Notes under the pieces: generated by a model | Told to the model about the DNA's origin: nothing | The model's database searches: none | The model's input: the letters and a program-made list of their open reading frames with translations, nothing else | In this document: positions 44,277 through 51,941 of the stretch, in pieces | How the letters are laid out: every line of letters starts with the position of its first letter | Numbering within the stretch: the stretch's first letter is position 1 | From: Pelagibius sp050043265 | GTDB lineage: Bacteria; Pseudomonadota; Alphaproteobacteria; Kiloniellales; Kiloniellaceae | Reading direction: 5' to 3' | Assembly: GCA_050043265.1 (NCBI GenBank) | Contig: JBHJIR010000010.1 | Span: forward strand, 1 to 64,000 | DNA: 64,000 nucleotides | Program-made: the position numbers and the translations under genes

Positions 44277-45491
44277 TCAAGTTCGGGTGGCCTGGCCGCG
44301 GGCGCCGGCGCGCAGAATCTCGCGGTAGACCGCCAGGGTGCGGGCGCACATCTGGTCCTTGGAGAAATCATGGCGGACCCGGTGAATGGCGTCGTCGTGC
44401 AGGCGGGCCCGCACGTCCGGCGCCAGGGACAGCGCCTTGCGCAGCCCGGCGGCCAGCGCCTGGGCATCGCCGTTGGGAAACAGGAAGCCGGTGCGCCCGT
44501 CGATCACCTGCTCGCGCGCACCACCGTGGTCGCTGGCCACCACGGGGCGGCCCATGGCCTGGGCTTCACCGACGGTGCGCCCGAAACCCTCGGGATCGGT
44601 CGAGGGCGAGACCACCACGTCGGACAGCATGTAGGCCGCCGGCATGTCGTTGCACTCGTCCATGATCGAGGCCTTGCCGCCCAGGCCGTAGCGGGCGATC
44701 AGCGTTTCCAGCTCGCGCCGGTAGGCGGTGCGGCCCTGGTCGGAGCCGACCATGACGCAGCGGTAGTCGAGGTCGCCCAGGTGGCTGAGCGCTTCCAGCA
44801 GGACGGTCTGGCCCTTCCAGCGGCTGAGCCGCCCGGGCATCAGGATCAGCGGTACGCCGTCGGGCAGGCGCCAGCGGGTCGACAGCTGGATCATGCGCTC
44901 GGCCGAGACGCGATCCGGGTCGAAGCGCACCGTATCGATGCCGCGGCGGATGACGCGCAGGCGCGCCGGGTCGAGATTGTAGTTCTCGCGCACGTGGGCG
45001 GCGATGAACTCGGAGATGGCAATCACCCGCTCGCCCTCGGCCATGACCTGGTTGTAGCGCTTCTTCAGGGCGTTGGTGAAATTGTAGGGGGCGTGGAAGG
45101 TGGTGATGAAATGGGCGCCGCTGCGCTGGCAGGCCATCCGCGCCGACCATGCCGGCGCGCGCGAGCGCACGTGCACGATGCCGACGTTGTAGGCCGCGAT
45201 GATCTGCTCGATGCGCGCGATGTTGCGGTACATTACGATGGGATTCTTCGACGCCGCCGGCAGCTTCAGGTGCAGGGCGCCGGCGCGGCGCAGGTCGTTC
45301 TCCATCGGTCCGCCCTCGGAGGCGACGATGGCGGTGCCGCCGTCGGCCACCAGGGCCGCGGCGATCTCGATGGTGCCGCGCTCGGCCCCGCCGGGCACCA
45401 GGCTGGGGATGAGCTGCAGCACCACGGGGCCGTCGCCGGCCGCCGCGCTTTGGACGTGAGTCACGTCGATGTTAGCCTCTGGCAAGCTCAT
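44277..45491 (-). CDS. Glycosyltransferase family 4 protein
   Basis: The 404-residue GT-B enzyme has an N-terminal acceptor domain (L-I-P-S-L-V-P-G-G-A-E-R-G) and a C-terminal nucleotide-sugar domain with the E-G-F-G-R-T-V-G-E-A-Q-A-M-G-R-P-V motif typical of GT4 and the EX7E glutamates. It probably adds a sugar to a surface polysaccharide or lipid. The start at 45491 is preferred; an in-frame ATG at 45545 would lie within 25 bp of the divergent hydrolase start. No other glycan genes are adjacent. Confidence 0.87.
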   Translation of the reverse strand: MSLPEANIDVTHVQSAAAGDGPVVLQLIPSLVPGGAERGTIEIAAALVADGGTAIVASEGGPMENDLRRAGALHLKLPAASKNPIVMYRNIARIEQIIAAYNVGIVHVRSRAPAWSARMACQRSGAHFITTFHAPYNFTNALKKRYNQVMAEGERVIAISEFIAAHVRENYNLDPARLRVIRRGIDTVRFDPDRVSAERMIQLSTRWRLPDGVPLILMPGRLSRWKGQTVLLEALSHLGDLDYRCVMVGSDQGRTAYRRELETLIARYGLGGKASIMDECNDMPAAYMLSDVVVSPSTDPEGFGRTVGEAQAMGRPVVASDHGGAREQVIDGRTGFLFPNGDAQALAAGLRKALSLAPDVRARLHDDAIHRVRHDFSKDQMCARTLAVYREILRAGARGQATRT

Positions 45492-45569
45492 GTTCGTTGC
45501 TTTTCCCGCCGCATGGTTCGCCCATGCACTGGAAACCGTTGCCATAGAAACCGTTTACCGAGAGTTAGC

Positions 45570-46397
45570 ATGCCGCATTCCGATACACGGGTCGAGCCGC
45601 CGCCGCAGATTTTAACCCGCGAAGACGGCAGCGTCCTCGCCTATTACAAGACGGCGGCGGGAAAAGCCAGAACGGAGGCACAAAAACAAGCCGAAGCACC
45701 GCCCGGGCTGATGTTTCTCGGCGGCTTCATGTCCGACATGAGCGGCAGCAAGGCTCTGGCCCTGGAGGATTACGCAGGGCGCAATGGCCGGGATTTCATC
45801 CGCTTCGACTACCGCGGCCACGGCGCCTCCTCCGGACGCTTCGAGGACGGCACCATTGGCGCCTGGGCCGGCGACGCGCTGGCGGTGCTCGACGCGCTGC
45901 CGGCGGGCCCGCAGATCCTGGTCGGATCCTCCATGGGCGGCTGGATGATGCTGCTGGTGGCCCTGGCCCGGCCGCAGCGCATCGCCGGCCTGGTCGGCAT
46001 CGCCGCGGCGCCGGACTTCACCGAGGACCTCATCTGGGGCCGTGCGACACCCGAGCAGCGGGCGGCACTGGAACGCCACGGCTACGTCGACAACCCTTCG
46101 GAATACAGCGAAACCCCTTATCGCATCACCCGCCGGCTGATCGAGGAGGGCCGAGCTCACCTGCTGCTGGGCGGCCCGATCCCGCTGACCTGCCCGGTGC
46201 GCCTGATCCACGGCCTGCAGGCCGTCGACGTCCCCTGGCAGACCAGCCTGCGCCTGGCCCAAGCGCTGCAAAGCGACGACGGCGAGGTGACCCTGGTGAA
46301 GAACGCCGCCCATCGTCTGTCGGAACCCGCCGACCTGGCGCGCCTGGAGCGGACCATCGACGCGCTGATGGCAGGAACGGCCCGCAGCGGTGTTTAG
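45570..46397 (+). CDS. Alpha/beta hydrolase (ABHD10-like)
   Basis: The 275-residue protein has the hydrolase fold with nucleophile elbow G-S-S-M-G-G (residues about 114-119), an oxyanion region F-L-G-G-F-M-S-D-M and a late histidine in N-A-A-H-R-L. The sequence type resembles the palmitoyl-thioesterase/ABHD10 group, with ester or thioester substrates. The real start is the ATG at 45570; the frame is open far upstream but lies antisense to the glycosyltransferase. Its stop shares bases TTAG with the stop of the converging membrane protein gene. Confidence 0.85.
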   Translation: MPHSDTRVEPPPQILTREDGSVLAYYKTAAGKARTEAQKQAEAPPGLMFLGGFMSDMSGSKALALEDYAGRNGRDFIRFDYRGHGASSGRFEDGTIGAWAGDALAVLDALPAGPQILVGSSMGGWMMLLVALARPQRIAGLVGIAAAPDFTEDLIWGRATPEQRAALERHGYVDNPSEYSETPYRITRRLIEEGRAHLLLGGPIPLTCPVRLIHGLQAVDVPWQTSLRLAQALQSDDGEVTLVKNAAHRLSEPADLARLERTIDALMAGTARSGV

Positions 46398-47437
46398 CCG
46401 GTCGGCAGGGTTCCCCCGCCTTCCACGGCCGCCTTGGCGTCATCGATGACGCGATCGAGCAAGGTGTCGCGCACCTCCGCGTTCTCCTGCGCATCCGTGC
46501 CGCGATAGCGTTCCTCGCCCGCGGGCTTCCCACCGAAAGCCGAACGGACCGCCGCCAGGCGCCGTGCGACGTCATACCAGAAGGGGGCGCCCAGGCCGAT
46601 GAGAATGCCGGTGACGACAGCCTTCAGCAGCCAGGTGACGCCCGCCACGCCCCGCTTCGCATTGTCTTCCCCCTTGCACAGGGGATCCGGAGAGTTCGCC
46701 CGCTCAGGCGCTGCGAAGAAAAGAAGGCAATGCGGGAAGTAATCCGATCCGACCGGCAGGGCCAGATCGCCAATATCGGACAGACGCGTCTTCAAATCAT
46801 CGATGTAGGTGTCGATCTCATCCTTACCGGAAGCGGCCTTCTGCTGCCCCTCTTCGGGCGCCGGCAGTTTCGCAATGACGCTCTGGCGCAGTTCGGGATC
46901 CTGCAGATAGGTCGTCAGCAGCCTGACTCCGTCGACGTTCATTGCCAGCGCCACGGCAATGCCGACGAAGATCGACCACATCTGAGCGCTGCGTTTGAAA
47001 TCTGCCGCCAGGGCGGAGGAAAACTCCTCGTATTTGTTGCCAATGATCTGCAGCCGACCCTTGAGGTCCTTCTCGGCCTGCTTCAGCAATGCCGCGGCCT
47101 CGGTGGTTTCCAACACGCGGCGCAGGACGTGTTCGAGAGAAACCTCGTTATAGATGCCCCCGGCTGCCGTACCCAAATAGCCCTGCTGCGTCTCGTCGGC
47201 CGCCATCTTGGCCGCCGAAAAGGGATTCTCCAGAATCCCCTTCACGACCTCCCATTGAGACTTCTTTTGCGGCAGATGGCGCGTCACGACCTCGCCGACG
47301 AGACGGTTCATCAGGGCGACCTGGCCTTTGCGCTTCAGGCCGCAAGCACGGATCGCGATTTCCAGAATGATCGTCACCACGGTCGCCAGGGCGGCCAGGG
47401 TCAACGCGAAGGCGATGAGAGAGTCGAGCAGAGCCAT
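46394..47437 (-). CDS. Membrane protein of unknown function
   Basis: The 347-residue protein has membrane segments at about residues 5-27, 152-170 and 268-288, with a long charged domain between the first two (residues about 33-150) containing coiled-coil-like K-Q-A-E-K-D-L-K-G-R-L. A polar loop (170-265) has a cysteine pair that may lie outside. I do not recognise the family. Its stop codon overlaps that of the converging hydrolase by three bases. There is no close upstream neighbour. Confidence 0.8.
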   Translation of the reverse strand: MALLDSLIAFALTLAALATVVTIILEIAIRACGLKRKGQVALMNRLVGEVVTRHLPQKKSQWEVVKGILENPFSAAKMAADETQQGYLGTAAGGIYNEVSLEHVLRRVLETTEAAALLKQAEKDLKGRLQIIGNKYEEFSSALAADFKRSAQMWSIFVGIAVALAMNVDGVRLLTTYLQDPELRQSVIAKLPAPEEGQQKAASGKDEIDTYIDDLKTRLSDIGDLALPVGSDYFPHCLLFFAAPERANSPDPLCKGEDNAKRGVAGVTWLLKAVVTGILIGLGAPFWYDVARRLAAVRSAFGGKPAGEERYRGTDAQENAEVRDTLLDRVIDDAKAAVEGGGTLPTG

Positions 47438-47590
47438 AGACCAAATCCTCCCCTCAGGATCGGGCCGACCGGGTTGAAGCCTTCTGTGGCCGGTCGGGCT
47501 TTTGGATGCCAGTAGCAGGACAGTCTAAGACGCCAGGCCACGCACCGGGGCTGGCATAAAGGGGTATTAATTCGCGCGAACGGGGTAACT

Positions 47591-48523
47591 TCAGGCCTGC
47601 TCCGCTGCGAGAATACCGTCCAGGCCCGCCCGATAGTCGGGATAGGCCAGAGTGACGCCCAGTTCCTCGTGCAGACGGCGGTTGGCGACCCGGCGGTTGT
47701 CCTGCCAGAAGCTGAGGGCCATGGGCGACATCTCCGCCTCGGCCAGCGGGATCAGCGGCGGCGGGTCGACGCCCAGCAGCTTACAGGCATAGGCCGTCAC
47801 CTCGGCAGCGGGCGCCGCTTCGTCGTCGCAGACGTTATAGATGCGGCCCGGGTCGGGTCTGGCCATCGAGGCCTGCAAGACGGTGGCGATGTCGTCGACG
47901 TGGATCCGGCTGAACAGGTGGCCGGGCTTGTCGATGCGCTTCGCGCGGCCGCTGCGCACCGTATCAAGGGCGCTGCGCCCCGGCCCGTAGATCCCGGCCA
48001 GGCGGAAGACGTGGACCGGCAGGGCCTTGTCCCCCTTCTCTTCCTGGCGGGCCAGCCAGTCCGCCTCTGCGTCGATACGGCGGCGGTTGCGCCCCTTGGC
48101 ACCGCGCAGTTCCGCCGTCTCGTCAACCTCGGCGCCCTGCCAGTCGCCGTAGACCCCGGTGGTCGACAGATAGCCGACCCACGCCAAGTCCGGCAGCGCG
48201 GCAATCTCCCCGCCATGCCGGTCCAGCGTCGGATCGCCGATATCGTCGGGGGCGATGCTCACCAGGAGATGGGTGGTGCCGCTCAGCGCCCCCGCCGGCA
48301 GTGGACGGTCCCGATCGAAGAGATAGGCCTCGACGCCTTCGGCGCGCAGGTCGGCCGCCTTTTCCGCCGAGCGCGTGGTGCCGGCAACCTCCCAGCCGGC
48401 CGCGGCCAGGCGCTGCGCCAGCACGCGGGCGCTGAATCCGAGGCCGAAGCAGAACAGGCGCCCCCGGGGGCCGGAAACGGGACTGGAACCGGGGCCGGCG
48501 GAATCGGCAGGACTGACGGACAT
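47591..48523 (-). CDS. NAD(P)-dependent epimerase-like SDR (extended/atypical)
   Basis: The 310-residue protein starts its nucleotide-binding domain with F-C-F-G-L-G-F-S-A-R-V-L-A-Q-R-L and keeps Y-L-S-T-T-G-V-Y-G and R-L-A-G-I-Y-G-P-G-R, as in YeeZ-like extended SDRs. The substrate is unknown. In other alphaproteobacteria a gene of this type often lies near the FzlA-type GST, and fzlA is 1.1 kb away here. It diverges from the TPR protein gene. Confidence 0.85.
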   Translation of the reverse strand: MSVSPADSAGPGSSPVSGPRGRLFCFGLGFSARVLAQRLAAAGWEVAGTTRSAEKAADLRAEGVEAYLFDRDRPLPAGALSGTTHLLVSIAPDDIGDPTLDRHGGEIAALPDLAWVGYLSTTGVYGDWQGAEVDETAELRGAKGRNRRRIDAEADWLARQEEKGDKALPVHVFRLAGIYGPGRSALDTVRSGRAKRIDKPGHLFSRIHVDDIATVLQASMARPDPGRIYNVCDDEAAPAAEVTAYACKLLGVDPPPLIPLAEAEMSPMALSFWQDNRRVANRRLHEELGVTLAYPDYRAGLDGILAAEQA

Positions 48524-48619
48524 GGCGGTTTCACCCTCGCGACAACTCTTCTATAGATGGGCGGCCCGCACCTTAGGGCGCCACGACGGGTCCCAACAAG
48601 CTTCAGGGCCGAAACGACC

Positions 48620-49432
48620 ATGCGTTCCCCCGGCAGACTGCCCCTCGGCAGGTCGATCATCTCTTCGTTGCTCAAATCGCTCGCCGTCCTGCTGACCGCG
48701 GCCGTGCCGGCGCTGTTGAGCGCTGCCGCCGCTGCACAGAGTGACGACAGCGATCAGGCGGCCCAGTACGCCACCTGCATGAACCTGACCGAGACCGCCC
48801 CCGACGACGCGCTGGAAGCGGCGCAGACCTGGCGCGACCTGGGCGGCAGCGATCCGGCGCGTCACTGTGCCGCCGTCGCCCTGATGCGCCTGGGCCACTA
48901 CGAGGCCGCCGGGCAGGAACTGGAGTCCCTGGCCGGCAGCCTGGAGGCCAACTATGCCTACCTGCAGATCCCGATCCTGATCCAGGCCGCCCAGGCCTGG
49001 TTGGCCGCGGGCAACAGCGACCGTGCCTACGCGGTGCAGACCGCCGCCCTGGCACGCCAGCCCAACAACATCGACCTGCTGGTCGACCGCGCCTTCACCG
49101 CCGCCAACGTCGGCGACTACGAAGCGGCGGTCACCGACCTGGACCGTGCCCTGTCCAACGCGCCCAACCGCGCCGATATCCTGGTCTACCGTGCCAGCGC
49201 CTACCGCTACCTCGACCGCACAGAAGCCGCTCTGGCAGACGTCGAAGCGGCGCTGCAGCTCGACCCGAACAACCCGGAGGGCCTCCTGGAGCGCGGCAAT
49301 CTGAGGCGCCTGAAGGACGACAGCGAAGGCGCACGCGCCGACTGGCTGCGCGTTACCCGCCTGGCCCCCGACAGCCCCGCTGCCGCGGACGCCCAAGATA
49401 ACCTCGCCAAGCTGGACGTGAAGGTCGAGTAG
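48620..49432 (+). CDS. Exported TPR-repeat protein
   Basis: The 270-residue protein has a signal peptide (about residues 1-40, ending S-A-A-A-A-A-Q) and then a series of tetratricopeptide-like helices; the clearest are at about residues 145-250 (D-L-L-V-D-R-A-F-T-A-A-N-V-G-D-Y-E-A-A, then A-D-I-L-V-Y-R-A-S-A-Y-R-Y-L-D). TPR proteins act as scaffolds in the periplasm. The partner is unknown. The start at 48620 is chosen before the signal sequence. Confidence 0.85.
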   Translation: MRSPGRLPLGRSIISSLLKSLAVLLTAAVPALLSAAAAAQSDDSDQAAQYATCMNLTETAPDDALEAAQTWRDLGGSDPARHCAAVALMRLGHYEAAGQELESLAGSLEANYAYLQIPILIQAAQAWLAAGNSDRAYAVQTAALARQPNNIDLLVDRAFTAANVGDYEAAVTDLDRALSNAPNRADILVYRASAYRYLDRTEAALADVEAALQLDPNNPEGLLERGNLRRLKDDSEGARADWLRVTRLAPDSPAAADAQDNLAKLDVKVE

Positions 49433-49482
49433 GCCCGCCAACAATCCCGGCGCGGCCCCTGGGCGAAACCTAGCCGGTGTTC

Positions 49483-49548
49483 CTAGATCAGATCACGGTT
49501 GGATGGAATCGCCTACGGCGATCCATCAACCGAGTGAAGCTGATCTAT
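49483..49548. repeat. 66-bp palindromic repeat, second copy
   Basis: It matches the element at 30143-30208 closely: same 66-bp length, CTAGA start, GATCTA end and the GATGGAATCGC/GCGATCCATC core hairpin. It is intergenic between the TPR protein gene and fzlA. Confidence 0.75.
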
Positions 49549-49558
49549 CTCTTTGAGG

Positions 49559-49622
49559 TAGAGCGGATTCACGCGATCGGACGAAACCGCAAAGCGGTTC
49601 CGTCTGATCACGATCCGCTCTA
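49559..49622. repeat. 64-bp palindromic repeat with TAG arms, overlaps the fzlA stop codon
   Basis: Perfect 10-bp outer arms (TAGAGCGGAT / ATCCGCTCTA) enclose inner arms (CGGACG and AACCGC against GCGGTT and CGTCTG). The arm type TAGAGC resembles the 66-bp repeats. Its last bases CTA (49620-49622) are the stop codon TAG of fzlA on the minus strand. Confidence 0.75.
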
Positions 49623-50288
49623 GAAATCCAGATCGGCGTAGTGCTTGGGCGGCTGCACGCCGGAGATATGGTCGGCCAGCAGGGCACGGAAGCTGGGCCG
49701 CGATTTCACGCGGGCGTACCAGTCCTTGGCGGCGCCATGGTCATTCCACGGCACGTCGCCCAGGTAGTCGACCGCCGAGAGTTCCGCCGCGGCGACGATA
49801 TCGGCACGCGAAAAGACATCGCCGGCCAGCCAGCGCCGCCGGTCGCCGAGCCAGCCGATGTATTCCAAGTGGTAGTGAATGTTGGCCAGGCCAGCGCGGA
49901 TCGCCCCGGAGTTCGGGGTGCCGAGCTTCAAGAAGCGCTTCATGATCTTTTCGTCGACCAGGTTCGCCGTCACCTCGTGATGGAACTTGTCGCCGAACCA
50001 GCTGGCCAGGCGGCGCACCTCGGCACGGTCGACCGGGGGCTTGCCCAGCAGCGAGGTTTCGGGGTTGCGCTCCGCGAGGTACTCGGCGTTTAGCGAGGTG
50101 CCGGGAATCGAGGTGCCGTCCTCGTCGATGAAGACCGGCACTTGGCCGGCGGGGTTGCGGCGCAGCCAGCCCTCGCGCCGCTCCCACACCTTTTCGGTGC
50201 GCAGCTCGCAGTCGAGGTCCTTTTCGGCCAGCATGACGCGGATGGCCCGGCAGCCGGGGTCGATGGCAATATGGTAGAGCTGACGCAT
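49620..50288 (-). CDS. fzlA: FzlA-type GST-fold protein (FtsZ-binding division factor)
   Basis: FzlA binds FtsZ and is needed for curved filaments and division in alphaproteobacteria such as Caulobacter. The 222-residue protein has a GST fold: N-P-A-G-Q-V-P-V in the thioredoxin-like domain and a helical domain ending R-P-S-F-R-A-L-L-A-D-H and H-Y-A-D-L-D-F. That C-terminus and the W-E-R-R-E segment are what I associate with FzlA rather than catalytic GSTs. The repeat at 49559-49622 supplies its stop codon. If it is not FzlA, it is a related GST. Confidence 0.78.
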   Translation of the reverse strand: MRQLYHIAIDPGCRAIRVMLAEKDLDCELRTEKVWERREGWLRRNPAGQVPVFIDEDGTSIPGTSLNAEYLAERNPETSLLGKPPVDRAEVRRLASWFGDKFHHEVTANLVDEKIMKRFLKLGTPNSGAIRAGLANIHYHLEYIGWLGDRRRWLAGDVFSRADIVAAAELSAVDYLGDVPWNDHGAAKDWYARVKSRPSFRALLADHISGVQPPKHYADLDF

Positions 50289-50360
50289 GGCGGCGGACTA
50301 TAAGCATGTCGTCCGCGCCTGAATAGGGTCAGCTTGCCTGCTGTAGCCGCCGGCCCGCGG

Positions 50361-51038
50361 TCAGGTCCAGCGCCCGTCCAGCCCGGTGTCCGTGCCGATG
50401 CCCCCGAAGCGCTCGCCATCCGGATCGACGAAGGCGGTGGTCAGCGTGCCGCCGATCATGATGACGGTGTAGCTGGAATTCTCGATCCGCTCGCGCGCAG
50501 CATCCAGAGCATCGAACAACCCGGGAGGCGCCACCTCATCCTCGTGCTCGCGCCTCCAGTCGAAAGCCTCTTTCATCGCCGGCATCGTGACGCTGTGGCC
50601 CGAAAACATCTCCATCTCGCGTAGCGTTTTCTGCAGGGCCGGATCGCCGTTAATCGCCTGCTCCAGCGCCTCGGCCTGCGGGTCGTCGCTCTGCACCGCG
50701 ATGGAGCCGTCGTCGTTCACGGAGATCGCAAACTCCAGATCACCCTCGATGCCGAGGTCGGCCATGACCTTCTGTAGCCCGGCCTCAGCGTCGCCACGCA
50801 GGCCCTGCGGAGTGACCAGCCGGACCTTGCTCATGTCAATCGGGGTGACCGATCCGTCCAGCTTGAAGGACTTCTGTGCCTCGGCGGACAGCGTGACGCT
50901 GTCGCCCTCGTTGCCGGTGCGGCCGGTGGCCGCGCGCGGCGGCGCGCTGGCATCGGAAGCGCTGCTCTGGTTGGCCTGCTTGGCAGCGGCGAGCGCGCGC
51001 GCCACATCGGCGACACTGGATCCAATGCCATTGGTCAT
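50361..51038 (-). CDS. Unknown protein, paralogue of the upstream gene
   Basis: The 225-residue protein has an Ala/Ser-rich, low-complexity N-terminus without a classical signal peptide, then V-T-L-S-A-E-A-Q-K-S, a middle part L-G-I-E-G-D-L-E-F-A-I-S-V-N-D-D-G-S-I and G-D-P-A-L, and a C-terminal G-G-T-L-T-T-A-F-V-D-P-D-G. The same blocks occur in the gene at 51090. The V-T-L-S-A-E motif near the N-terminus recalls proteins secreted by flagellar or type I routes, but no export signal is proven. GAGG precedes the ATG. The two genes are 51 bp apart and co-transcribed. Confidence 0.75.
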   Translation of the reverse strand: MTNGIGSSVADVARALAAAKQANQSSASDASAPPRAATGRTGNEGDSVTLSAEAQKSFKLDGSVTPIDMSKVRLVTPQGLRGDAEAGLQKVMADLGIEGDLEFAISVNDDGSIAVQSDDPQAEALEQAINGDPALQKTLREMEMFSGHSVTMPAMKEAFDWRREHEDEVAPPGLFDALDAARERIENSSYTVIMIGGTLTTAFVDPDGERFGGIGTDTGLDGRWT

Positions 51039-51089
51039 TTTTCAGTCCTCGTTCATTGCGTAGAGATATCGATAGAGAAGACCCGGCGG

Positions 51090-51752
51090 CTAAGCGGTCA
51101 GCGTCAGACCGTCGGAAATACCGAAACGGTTGCCTGCGGTATCGACGAAGGACGTGCTGAGGCTGCCACCGGTCATGGTGAAAACCTGGTCGGCGCCGTT
51201 GGTCTGGGCGATGATGCCGCGCACCCAATTGAAGTAGGCGCCCGCGTTGCCTTCGTCGGCACGGGCTGCTGCCATCGCCTGGCCCATGGCATCGGCGATA
51301 CGCCGGGTGGAGGCCATCACGTGCACGCCGACCAGCGCGTTGCGCAGCCCGGGGTCGCCATTGATGGCCGCCTCGATCTCGGCGGCACGGGGGTGGTCGC
51401 TGTTTACCGAGACGCTGCCGTCGGGCCGCACGCTGATGGTGAGCGCCGTATCGCCGACGATACCGAGAGCCTGCAGCATGTCCTGGATACCGCTTTGCGC
51501 CTCGGCCATCATGGCGTCGAGCTCGTTCAAGCCCTTAGGATTGAGGCTCAGCGTCTTGCCGGCGGTCGCGGCGCGCGCGTCCGCCATGATGGCGGCGGCG
51601 GCCCGGGCCGACTTGGTGAGGGTGATCATATCCAGCGTACCGGACGCCCGACCGCTTTGCGGCATCGACGCGGCGGACGCGCGCTGCCGGGCAGCGGCCG
51701 CGTTGGTGGCGCCGACAAGTCCTTGTCCCGCATTCCCGATGATCTCGGTCAT
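51090..51752 (-). CDS. Unknown protein, paralogue of the downstream gene
   Basis: The 220-residue protein has an Ala-rich start, I-T-L-T-K-S-A-R-A-A, the middle block L-G-I-V-G-D-T-A-L-T-I-S-V-R-P-D-G-S-V and I-N-G-D-P-G-L, and the end block T-G-G-S-L-S-T-S-F-V-D-T-A-G-N. The start at 51752 has GGAGG 8 bases upstream. A terminator sits between it and gltB, so this pair is a separate unit. The function is unknown. Family and role would need profile searches. Confidence 0.75.
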   Translation of the reverse strand: MTEIIGNAGQGLVGATNAAAARQRASAASMPQSGRASGTLDMITLTKSARAAAAIMADARAATAGKTLSLNPKGLNELDAMMAEAQSGIQDMLQALGIVGDTALTISVRPDGSVSVNSDHPRAAEIEAAINGDPGLRNALVGVHVMASTRRIADAMGQAMAAARADEGNAGAYFNWVRGIIAQTNGADQVFTMTGGSLSTSFVDTAGNRFGISDGLTLTA

Positions 51753-51850
51753 CTGACCGTCCTCCCGGTAGAATAGCCCCGGAAAGGCACTTGCAAGGTT
51801 TATGCCTGAGGGCAGCCCGCGCGAAACGTCGGGAAACCGGCCGAAAACCA

Positions 51851-51885
51851 ACAAGACGCCGCTCCGGCCGGAGGCGGCGTCTTGT
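51851..51885. terminator. Strong hairpin after gltB
   Basis: A perfect 12-bp stem (ACAAGACGCCGC at 51851-51862 with GCGGCGTCTTGT at 51874-51885) lies 57 bp past the gltB stop, with a T-rich run (TTGGTTTT) beyond it on the minus strand. It separates gltB from the paralogue pair. Confidence 0.8.
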
Positions 51886-51941
51886 CTTAAGGATAAATAT
51901 TGCCCGGCAAATTCAACCGGGAGGCAGGTTCCTTACGGGGC

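Noticed and set aside
44223..45569. Extension of the alpha/beta hydrolase far upstream
   Set aside because: The open frame runs antisense to the glycosyltransferase; protein-like sequence begins at the ATG at 45570.
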